DNA of 64,000 nt from NCBI RefSeq assembly GCF_038066715.1, contig NZ_JBBUKT010000002.1:772607-836606 (forward strand), in the 5' to 3' direction. Positions 1 through 6,476 of the stretch are shown one piece after another. This DNA comes from Luteolibacter sp. Y139. Lineage in GTDB: Bacteria; Verrucomicrobiota; Verrucomicrobiia; Verrucomicrobiales; Akkermansiaceae. A program made the translations under genes and the position numbers. Below the pieces are notes generated by a model. It did not search any database, was not told the DNA's origin, and was given only the letters and a program-made list of their open reading frames with translations. The first letter of the stretch is position 1. The number at the start of each line of letters is the position of its first letter.

Positions 1-14
1 GTTCCAAGTTTTCC

Positions 15-269
15 GTGGCAGGTACAGCCTGCAACCTTTTCGCCGTCCACACAATTTCCGGACAGTCTCATCCCACCTCGCGGGATGATCTTCACTTGAT
101 GCCCTGCCCCGTGGTCGTCCTCAAAGAGAATGCGGACGGAAGCTACGAATTAGCGCCAAAGATCGTGGTCGAATTTGGGCTGATTGATCCGGGCGGCGAG
201 AACTTCCTCGGGTTCGCCGATTCGTTCGAGCAAGCCGTAGGCAACTTCCTGCCCCGCTCGCCCCTGTAA
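15..269 (+). CDS. Hypothetical protein, possibly 5'-truncated by the window edge
   Basis: Short open frame of 84 codons from a GTG. The frame is also open upstream to the window edge, so the true start may lie outside. An internal ATG at 99 would give a product of about 56 residues. The C-terminal part looks like a compact acidic domain (motif ENADGSYEL, then IDPGGENFLGFADSFEQAV), with no signal peptide or membrane segment. I do not recognise the family. It ends eight bases before a strong hairpin at 277-300. Coding status is plausible from composition but unproven. Confidence 0.35.
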   Translation: MAGTACNLFAVHTISGQSHPTSRDDLHLMPCPVVVLKENADGSYELAPKIVVEFGLIDPGGENFLGFADSFEQAVGNFLPRSPL

Positions 270-276
270 AACAAGA

Positions 277-300
277 CGCCCGAAGCTTTCGCTTCGGGCG
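277..300 (-). terminator. Rho-independent terminator, tRNA-Asp side
   Basis: A perfect 10-bp stem (cgcccgaagc/gcttcgggcg) closes a tttc tetraloop. Read on the minus strand it is followed by the T-rich stretch TCTTGTTTTA, so it most likely ends transcription coming from the tRNA-Asp gene. It could also stop the short plus-strand frame that ends at 269. Confidence 0.75.
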
Positions 301-307
301 GTGTCGG

Positions 308-326
308 ACCTGAGTCGGACTCAGGT
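308..326. terminator. Second hairpin between tRNA-Asp and the main terminator
   Basis: A perfect 8-bp stem (acctgagt/actcaggt) with a cgg loop lies between the tRNA 3' end and the larger hairpin at 277-300. It has no clear T-run of its own. It may be a 3' processing or backup termination structure. Confidence 0.4.
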
Positions 327-365
327 TCTACTTTGGCCAACCTCTTGATCCCCAAGGGGAGAGAT

Positions 366-442
366 TGGCGGAGCGGACGGGACTCGAACCCGCGACCTCC
401 GCCGTGACAGGGCGGCATTCTAACCAACTGAACTACCGCTCC
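366..442 (-). tRNA. tRNA-Asp (anticodon GTC)
   Basis: Reading the minus strand from 442, the 7-bp acceptor stem GGAGCGG pairs with CCGCTCC (376-370). There is a D arm with AGTTGGTTAGA, an anticodon loop CTGTCAC giving GTC, and a TΨC arm with GGTTCGAGTCC. The discriminator G is followed by a genomically encoded CCA (368-366). All arms pair, so this is an intact aspartate tRNA. Two hairpins downstream at 326-277 form its likely terminator. Confidence 0.96.
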
Positions 443-553
443 ACTGGTAGTTTCTCTTGCGCGCCGTCCGGTGCTTGGTGCCCCGTGCGGCGTGCGCGGA
501 AGCTAGGTACCTCCCCGGCCCCGCGCAATACCTATTTTGACTTTTTCTTACAT

Positions 554-1480
554 TCAGGAGAGGGCTTCCACGACCGATTCCAAGGACGCCAGATCCTCAA
601 TGGAATACACCGTTGCCTCCTTCGAAATCTTCGCCACGAGACCCGCCAAAACCTTGCCAGGACCGAGTTCGATGAAGGTCCGATGGCCCTTTCCGATCAA
701 CAATTCGATCGATTCCGTCCAGCGCACCGAGCCCGTCACCTGCTTCTCCAGCATGCTGCGGATCTCCGCGGGATCGGACACCACCGAGGCACCGAAATTG
801 CAGACCACCGGCAAAACCGGCGACTGCACCGGCACGCCCGCCAGCTCGGCGGCTAGCTTGTCCTGCGCGGCCTGCATCAGGCGGCTGTGGTAGGCCCCGG
901 CGACGTTCAGCTTGATCGCGCGGCGGATGCCGTGGTCACGGGCCTTTTCCACCGCGGCATCGATCCCGGCGACGGTGCCGGAGAGCACGATCTGGCCGGG
1001 TGCATTGAAGTTGGCCACATCCACATCGCACTCGGCAGCGAGCGCGCGGACGGCATCCTCTTCACCACCGATCAGAGCGGCCATTGAGCCCTGCGTGGCT
1101 TGGCAGGCTTCCTCCATGAAAAGGCCGCGCCGGGCGACGATCTTGAGTCCGTCTTCAAACGAAAACGTTCCCGCAGCCGCATGCGCCGTGAACTCACCGA
1201 GCGACAGGCCTGCGGCGGCCACCGGATTCAGACCGCCCACGCGTTCCCTCAGCAGCGCCAAGGCCACGAGGCCGTGGAGATACAGCGCCGGCTGGCAGCG
1301 CGAGGTCCGGGTCAGCTCGTCATCCGGCCCTTCGAACATCACCTCCGAAAGGGCGAAACCAAGTGCCTCGTCAGCCTTCTTGAACAACCCGCGCGCCGTC
1401 TCCGACGCCTCGTGGAAATCCTTGCCCATGCCCACCTTCTGGGCGCCTTGTCCGGAGAATAGAAGAACCACGTCGCTCAT
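554..1480 (-). CDS. fabD: Malonyl-CoA:ACP transacylase
   Basis: FabD transfers malonyl groups from CoA to acyl carrier protein to feed type II fatty acid synthesis in the cytoplasm. The 308-residue product has the expected length. It begins MSDVVLLFSGQGAQ, the canonical QGAQ oxyanion segment. The nucleophile elbow GLSLGE carries the active serine near residue 90, and the catalytic histidine is in GAYHSRLM near residue 200. A longer in-frame extension upstream overlaps glycerate kinase and has shadow-like Arg-rich composition, so the ATG at 1480 is preferred. It is the third gene of a minus-strand operon with the glycerate kinase (13-base gap) and yebC. Other fab genes are not adjacent in this window. 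Confidence 0.95.
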   Translation of the reverse strand: MSDVVLLFSGQGAQKVGMGKDFHEASETARGLFKKADEALGFALSEVMFEGPDDELTRTSRCQPALYLHGLVALALLRERVGGLNPVAAAGLSLGEFTAHAAAGTFSFEDGLKIVARRGLFMEEACQATQGSMAALIGGEEDAVRALAAECDVDVANFNAPGQIVLSGTVAGIDAAVEKARDHGIRRAIKLNVAGAYHSRLMQAAQDKLAAELAGVPVQSPVLPVVCNFGASVVSDPAEIRSMLEKQVTGSVRWTESIELLIGKGHRTFIELGPGKVLAGLVAKISKEATVYSIEDLASLESVVEALS

Positions 1481-1493
1481 GTCGCCGCCTGTC

Positions 1494-2603
1494 CTAGCGG
1501 GCGGCCAACCCACGGAGCAAGTCCGCATGCTCCGCAACGAGCGCGGTGACAAGCTCCGGCGCGCGGGCAATCGACTCCGCCACCGGCAGGCCGAAGCTCT
1601 CAAGCGACAGACAGGCATCGAATAGCGGCCGCGCCGAATCCTCGATTCGCCCCGCCACCGCGACCACCGGGATGCCCGCGGCCTTCGCCATCGCGGCGAC
1701 TCCCGCAGGCCCCTTGCCCCCGAGCGTCTGGACATCAAGCGAACCCTCGCCGGTGATCACGAGATCGGCCGTCTTCAAGCGCTCCGCCATGCCAAGCGCT
1801 TCCGCCACGAGGTCAAAACCCGCAACAAGCTTCGCATCCGCAAAGCGCAGCAGGCCGAAACCAAGTCCTCCCGCGGCACCTGCCCCTGGGGTATTCGCTT
1901 GGACCTCCCCACCGGAAACCTGCACAAGCCGGGAAAGCACGCCATCCAAGAATGCCACATCCTCCGGCGATGCCCCCTTCTGAGGACCGAAGACAGCCGA
2001 AGCGCCGCGCGGACCGGTAAGTGGATTGTCCACGTCACAGGCAACGATCACTTCTGGAAGCGGTATCCTTTCCGACTCGTCGACGCGATCAAGCGTGACG
2101 AATACACCCGGCACCGGAGGAAGATAGGTGCCTTGATCGTCGAGGAATCTGACTCCAAGCGCGGCCGCCATGCCGGCTCCGCCATCATTGGTAGCGCTCC
2201 CTCCGAGTCCAACGAGCACTCTAGTGGCACCCGATACCTCGATGGCATGCCGTATCAATTGTCCGGTGCCATAGGTGCTGGAAACGCTGGGATTCCGATC
2301 CTCGGGACGGATCCTCCACAGTCCGCTGGCAGAGGCCATTTCGATGACTGCCACCACTCCCTTGCTACTACGATAGATGCCGTAGCTCGCCTCGATGGGT
2401 CGCAGCTTTGCATCGGTGCACGGCGCGGTCACCCACTCCCCGCCGCTACCCGCCAGCATCGCATCCACGAAGCCCTCGCCGCCATCGGCAATCGGGCAGA
2501 TGTCGATCTCCCACTCCCCGGGAAGCCCGGCGCGGATCGCCTCGCAGGCTTCCGTCGCGCCCAGGGATCCCTTGAATTTGTCGCAAGCCAGCAGGACGCG
2601 CAT
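1494..2603 (-). CDS. glxK: Glycerate kinase (GlxK/GarK family)
   Basis: Family members phosphorylate D-glycerate with ATP, giving 2- or 3-phosphoglycerate and linking glyoxylate or sugar-acid breakdown to glycolysis. The 369-residue protein starts MRVLLACDKFKGSLGA, carries IADGGEGFVDAML near residue 40, the GLGGSATNDGGAGMA glycine-rich stretch near residue 130 and TGEGSLDVQTLGGKGP near residue 285. All are hallmarks of the glycerate kinase type I fold. Its length matches the family (about 370-380). It lies between yebC (11-base gap) and fabD (13-base gap) on the same strand, so the three are probably cotranscribed. Which carbon of glycerate is phosphorylated cannot be read from sequence alone. 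Confidence 0.93.
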   Translation of the reverse strand: MRVLLACDKFKGSLGATEACEAIRAGLPGEWEIDICPIADGGEGFVDAMLAGSGGEWVTAPCTDAKLRPIEASYGIYRSSKGVVAVIEMASASGLWRIRPEDRNPSVSSTYGTGQLIRHAIEVSGATRVLVGLGGSATNDGGAGMAAALGVRFLDDQGTYLPPVPGVFVTLDRVDESERIPLPEVIVACDVDNPLTGPRGASAVFGPQKGASPEDVAFLDGVLSRLVQVSGGEVQANTPGAGAAGGLGFGLLRFADAKLVAGFDLVAEALGMAERLKTADLVITGEGSLDVQTLGGKGPAGVAAMAKAAGIPVVAVAGRIEDSARPLFDACLSLESFGLPVAESIARAPELVTALVAEHADLLRGLAAR

Positions 2604-2614
2604 TGAAGCAATTG

Positions 2615-3325
2615 TCAGGCGAGATTCGTGAAAACGACCTGCACGTCGTCGTCCTCCTCGATCTTCTCGAGGATCACTTCAACCTCGGCCATCTGCTCTT
2701 CGGTGAGCTCGATCGGCTGGGTCGGGATGCGCTCCAGGCCAGCCTTCTTGGTGGCAATTCCGAGCTTTTCCACGGCCGCGGTAAGACTGGAGAAGTTGGC
2801 GTATTCCCCGATCGCCCGGGCGATGCCGTCCTCGACTTCCAGCTCTTCCAAGCCGCCATCGATGAGCTCCATCTCGATCTCCTCGAGATTCATTCCCGGC
2901 GTCACCTCGAACTCCACCACCGACTTGCGGGTGAACATGAAATCCAGCTGGCCGCTGTTCACGATCTGGCCGCCGTTCTTGTTGAAGATGGTCTTCATGT
3001 TGACCACCGAGCGGTTGGTATTGTCGGTGGCACACTCGATGTAGAAGAGCGAGCCGTGCGGCCCCTTGCCCTCATAGGCCACTTCCACGATGTCCGCGGC
3101 GTCCTTGCCGGCGGCGCGCTTGATGGCGGCGTCGATCTTGTCCTTCGGCAGGTTCTGGCCCTTCGCATTGGCAATGGCGAGGCGCAGCGGGGCATTGGCC
3201 GCCGGGTCCGGGCCGCCATTTTTTGCAGCCATGGTGATGGATTTGGCGAGCTTGGGGAAAACGCGGGACATGGTGTCCCAGCGGGCTTCCTTGGCTCGGC
3301 GTCGGCATTCGAAGGCGCGTCCCAT
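2615..3325 (-). CDS. yebC: YebC/PmpR family protein
   Basis: YebC/TACO1 proteins are DNA- or ribosome-associated factors. Some act as transcriptional regulators, others ease translation through proline stretches. The 236-residue product begins MGRAFECRRRAK rather than the classical MSGHSKW, resembling the variant N-terminus seen in many non-proteobacterial YebC proteins. The family core follows: NAPLRLAIANAKGQNLPKDKID, EVAYEGKGPHGSLFYIEC and TDNTNRSV. The acidic C-terminus EKIEEDDDVQVVFTN is also typical. Upstream in-frame codons extend to 3493, but the preceding sequence contains the hsp20 terminator hairpin, so the ATG at 3325 was chosen. It leads the yebC-glycerate kinase-fabD operon. Confidence 0.92.
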   Translation of the reverse strand: MGRAFECRRRAKEARWDTMSRVFPKLAKSITMAAKNGGPDPAANAPLRLAIANAKGQNLPKDKIDAAIKRAAGKDAADIVEVAYEGKGPHGSLFYIECATDNTNRSVVNMKTIFNKNGGQIVNSGQLDFMFTRKSVVEFEVTPGMNLEEIEMELIDGGLEELEVEDGIARAIGEYANFSSLTAAVEKLGIATKKAGLERIPTQPIELTEEQMAEVEVILEKIEEDDDVQVVFTNLA

Positions 3326-3454
3326 GATACTTGATGAAATTCTTGGCTGGCCGGATTGAAGCGGATCGGCGGCATCGGGCAAGCCCGCAAGCACTTGTCT
3401 GCCGCCGGGAAAACGGGCAGGCGGTGATGCCACGGCCGAAAACAAAATGGGGCC

Positions 3455-3486
3455 GGCAGCAGGGCCCCATGAAAAGCCCTGCTGCC
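3455..3486 (-). terminator. Rho-independent terminator of hsp20
   Basis: An 11-bp perfect stem (ggcagcagggc/gccctgctgcc) closes a 10-base loop. On the minus strand it is followed by CCCCATTTTGTTTT. It sits 32 bases after the hsp20 stop codon and before yebC, so it separates the two transcription units. Confidence 0.8.
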
Positions 3487-3518
3487 CGCCCAAACAATCC
3501 TCCGAATTGCCCTAGAAA

Positions 3519-3956
3519 TCAGTTCACCTTCACCTCGATCTCACGCGACTGAGCCTTCTCCTGCTTCGGCAGATGGACGAACAGGACGCCATCCTTGAAC
3601 TGCGCCTCGACCTTCTCGGCATCGGCATTCTCCGGCAGGTTGAAGCTCCGTAGGAAAGTGCCGTAGGACCGTTCGACGCGGTGATACTTCTTGCCGTTCT
3701 GTTCCTTCTCGAAGGCACGCTCGCCCTTGATCGCCAGCCGGCCCTTCTCGACCGTGACATGGACATTCTCGCGGGCGACTCCGGGAAGCTCGGCTTTCAC
3801 GAGATATTCCTTTTCATCCTCGAGGATATCAACAACCGGCACCCATTCGGCAACGGCGGCACCTCCGCATTCGCGCTCGTTGCCCAGGGCATTCAGCACG
3901 CGATGCTGCAATTCGTGGATGTCGCGAAGGGGATTCCAGTGAGTCAGAACTTTCAT
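3519..3956 (-). CDS. Small heat-shock protein, Hsp20/alpha-crystallin family
   Basis: ATP-independent holdase that binds unfolding cytoplasmic proteins as oligomers. The 145-residue product starts MKVLTHWNPLRDI, a typical Hsp20 opening. The alpha-crystallin domain runs from about residue 38 (VPVVDILEDEKEYLVKAELPG) to residue 138. It contains the conserved ELPGV segment, the GERAFEKE strand region, FLRSFNLPENAD and the GVLFVHLPK motif that ends the domain. A short C-terminal tail lacks an obvious IXI/V motif, apart from IEVKVN. Upstream codons to 4079 are rejected because the canonical start lies at 3956. I found no full CIRCE or ROSE-like element upstream. Confidence 0.94.
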   Translation of the reverse strand: MKVLTHWNPLRDIHELQHRVLNALGNERECGGAAVAEWVPVVDILEDEKEYLVKAELPGVARENVHVTVEKGRLAIKGERAFEKEQNGKKYHRVERSYGTFLRSFNLPENADAEKVEAQFKDGVLFVHLPKQEKAQSREIEVKVN

Positions 3957-4351
3957 GATCGTGGTCGTAAGTAGTGGTTTGAAAGACGGATCATTGAGTG
4001 GGTCGCGAAAGCAACAGGGCCGTCTCCCGATCGCTTCCGGCTCTGGAACCCACCACCGCACTCCGGCGACGAGCTCCAAGGCGAAAGGAGAGTTGCAGGC
4101 GAAATGCCAGCGCGTTCACAGCGACACAACGAGCTGAATATCAGCACTCGTCACTTCGCCCACGATTCCCAACCCGCGACAAAGTGCTGCGGAGGAAAGT
4201 CAACCTTTGTCACAGAGGCGGGACAGGGTGTCCGCCCCTTGGGATCGGAGACCCGGACTGCGTGCAGCCTGCTGTCGCTCAAGGCCAGCAGCCCTGCTGC
4301 GGGTAAGCACCTCGGTGTATCCGATCACTTGGAGGCTCTCCAAATGCTCCT
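3957..4351. other. 395-base intergenic stretch upstream of hsp20
   Basis: No credible gene on either strand: the open frames here are Arg/Ser/Pro-rich or interrupted. It must carry the hsp20 promoter on the minus strand, but I see no convincing -35/-10 pair and no paired CIRCE inverted repeat. A short inverted repeat (cagcag/ctgctg, 4286-4299) is present. At its right edge the 10-mer ctgggagcgc (4355-4364, inside the neighbouring gene's 3' end) matches the head of the REP-like elements at 39901 and 47604. Confidence 0.5.
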
Positions 4352-5011
4352 TCACTGGGAGCGCACACCATTCTTCTTCCCGCTCCCGCCCGCTTCCCTC
4401 AGCGACTCCTGAATTTTCTTCAGATCAATGGGCTTCTTGTAAGCGACAAAGCTGTTGGCCGCGGCGACTAGCGACTTGCTGACCGTCTCCGGCTTCATCT
4501 TCTTGGGCACTGCCGCATTGAGGACGATGACATGCCCGCTTGCGACGCGGGTCAGGTAAATCTGGCGGGAAATCTGGGTATCCACGCCTTTCGGCATGGC
4601 ATAGGACCATGAGAGAGCATTGGTGCCGTCACGCAGCGAAACGAATTCCGACTCGATGGTCAGGTCTGACTTCGTGAGCTTCTCAATGTATTTCTCCTCC
4701 CAGTCGCGGTGCGCCTGCAGCAGCTCCTTGGGAGCCACGTTCGCGGCCTTCTTGCCAAGGACTTCGGCAGCCGTGGTCGTCTGGATTTGGAAGACGATTC
4801 CACCCACGTTCAGGAAGAAGTTGTCCGGGTTATCCATCGCTTTGACGGAATCGCCCGGGATCTCCACGGTGAACCGGCAGTCCGGCACATCCCAGACGAC
4901 GAGTGCTCCCGTCACGGATTTGAGCGCCACCACCCCTTCGGCGGTGGCAGGAGCAGGCAGCCACAGGACTATTGCAGCCAAGACAAGCGGAAGGAACACG
5001 GAGCGTTTCAT
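4352..5011 (-). CDS. Exported protein of unknown function
   Basis: A 219-residue product with a clear N-terminal signal peptide (MKRS, then the hydrophobic core VFLPLVLAAIVLW, with cleavage near ATAEG). The mature part has a short beta-rich segment (DVPDCRFTVEIPGDSV) followed by a charged alpha/beta region ending in a Lys-rich tail. I do not recognise a family. It loosely resembles periplasmic stress or PsbP/DUF1795-like proteins, but that is speculation. The ATG at 5011 is preferred over an upstream start at 5101 because it places the signal peptide at the N-terminus. It stands alone on the minus strand, upstream of hsp20 and downstream of a small lipoprotein gene. Confidence 0.75.
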   Translation of the reverse strand: MKRSVFLPLVLAAIVLWLPAPATAEGVVALKSVTGALVVWDVPDCRFTVEIPGDSVKAMDNPDNFFLNVGGIVFQIQTTTAAEVLGKKAANVAPKELLQAHRDWEEKYIEKLTKSDLTIESEFVSLRDGTNALSWSYAMPKGVDTQISRQIYLTRVASGHVIVLNAAVPKKMKPETVSKSLVAAANSFVAYKKPIDLKKIQESLREAGGSGKKNGVRSQ

Positions 5012-5162
5012 GAAGCGGGATCGGGATGCGCCGGAGTTAAACATCTCAATCACCTGCAGACTCAAGGATGGAAATAACAATCCCGGCAGTGAGTCTAACA
5101 TTCGAAGGAAATGAAAACCGCAGCACGGCGTCCCTTACGCGCATGACGCCTCGTCGGGCGCT

Positions 5163-5417
5163 TCACTCCAGCCACAGATCCCGTTCCATCTCCATCAGCA
5201 TGCGATCACCGGACGCCGCCTTGTGCGCGTCGCTGACTGAGTCGCCATGGCGGAGATGAGCGCGGAAGGCATCCTTTTCGTAGTCCTCCCCCGAATCATC
5301 ATCGAGATGAAGGGCACTTTCGATCATAGCGGTGGCCAGGCCGGAAGCCATGCGAGCGCAGCTCGAGAGAGACAGCGAAGCAAGAACGACCACGAGAAGA
5401 TATGGAGGAGTCTTCAT
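5163..5417 (-). CDS. Small lipoprotein, function unknown
   Basis: An 84-residue product with a type II signal peptide: MKTPPYLLVVVLASLSLSSC, where LSSC fits a lipobox with the acylated Cys near residue 20. The mature 64 residues are strongly charged and acidic-basic (DDDSGEDYEKDAF, ERDLWLE) with no recognised domain. It probably sits in the cytoplasmic or outer membrane of the cell envelope. A clean signal peptide followed by balanced polar composition supports a real gene. It is followed on the same strand by the exported protein at 4352-5011 after about 150 bases. Confidence 0.7.
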   Translation of the reverse strand: MKTPPYLLVVVLASLSLSSCARMASGLATAMIESALHLDDDSGEDYEKDAFRAHLRHGDSVSDAHKAASGDRMLMEMERDLWLE

Positions 5418-5486
5418 GGAAACAAGTCAGGGGTTACATGACCATGAACACCCCTCTCCACGAATGGTCGCGCGCTTTCTCAGCCG

Positions 5487-6383
5487 CTAGCTCCCCACCA
5501 GCTCGACCAACGCCATATCCAGCGTCGGATAGCGGAATCGAAAACCACTCTCTAACAGCGCCCGCGGCACTGCGCGATGACTCGCCAGCACCGCCGGCCC
5601 GAAGTCACCGAGCGCCAGCTTCAGCGCGAACGGCGACACCGTCATGAAGGCCGGCCGCTTGAGCGCCTTCGCCAGTTTCCTGGTAAAGTCGGCATTCCGC
5701 TCCGGCTCGGGAGCGCTGCCATTGATCGGGCCGTTCAGCGAGGCATGGCCGATGCCGTGCAGCATCGAACCCACTAGATCCTGGACATGGATCCACGGCA
5801 TCCACTGCGTCCCCGACCCCAGACGACCCCCGAGTCCCAGGCGAAACGGCAGCGTCATCTGCTTGAAGGCCGCTCCCTCGCGCCCGAGCACCACCCCGGT
5901 CCGCCATTTCATCACCCGCAAACCGAGTTCCGCCACCCCATCCGCGGCAGCCTCCCAGTCCCGGCACAGCTGCGCCAAGTACCCGCCACCCACCCCCGCG
6001 TCGTCCTCGAGAATCTCGTCACCACGATCGCCATAGATGCCGACGGCCGAGGAGTTCACCAGCACCCGAGGACGCTCCCCGGCGGCCAGTTTTTCCAAGC
6101 CGCGGCCCAGCGCTTCCGTCACGCCGATCCGGCTGTCATGAAAGCGCTTTTTATTCGCGGCGGTCCAGCGCTTGTTGATCGGCTCCCCGGCTAGATTGAC
6201 CAGGGCGCTCAGGCCGCGGAAATCCGGGTGATCCGACCACTCTCGCCACGCCGGGATTCCCGGCTCGGGTCCCCTCACCTCGCGGCTGAATCCGCAGACT
6301 TTCCAGCCCGCGGCCGTCGCTTGGCGCGCCAATTCGCGGCCGATGAAGCCGGACGCACCGACGATCCCTAGCGTGCCTTCCAT
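5487..6383 (-). CDS. TIGR01777 family epimerase (SDR39U1/YfcH-like)
   Basis: A member of the extended short-chain dehydrogenase/reductase superfamily that binds NAD(P). Its substrate is unknown in most bacteria. The 298-residue product begins with the nucleotide-binding loop GIVGASGFIGREL and carries LVNLAGEPINKRWT near residue 60, which is diagnostic of the TIGR01777 group. The VNSSAVGIYGDRGDE segment near residue 110 contains the catalytic Ser and Tyr region, and WMPWIHVQDLVG near residue 195 is also typical. The C-terminal DUF1731 part (RAVPRALLESGFRFRYP) is present, so the protein is complete. It is transcribed divergently from lptD across about 90 bases. Confidence 0.92.
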   Translation of the reverse strand: MEGTLGIVGASGFIGRELARQATAAGWKVCGFSREVRGPEPGIPAWREWSDHPDFRGLSALVNLAGEPINKRWTAANKKRFHDSRIGVTEALGRGLEKLAAGERPRVLVNSSAVGIYGDRGDEILEDDAGVGGGYLAQLCRDWEAAADGVAELGLRVMKWRTGVVLGREGAAFKQMTLPFRLGLGGRLGSGTQWMPWIHVQDLVGSMLHGIGHASLNGPINGSAPEPERNADFTRKLAKALKRPAFMTVSPFALKLALGDFGPAVLASHRAVPRALLESGFRFRYPTLDMALVELVGS

Positions 6384-6476
6384 TTCCCGTCATGTTCGGC
6401 CTGCAGCCCCGTCCTGCAACCGCTTTCAGGCTTTGACCTTTACTTGAATCCGGTGACCCCGTCTCATCCCGCCACG

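Noticed and set aside
4138..4150. CIRCE-like half-site (tcagcactc) upstream of hsp20
   Set aside because: The required inverted partner (GAGTGCTAA after nine bases) is absent, so HrcA control is not supported.
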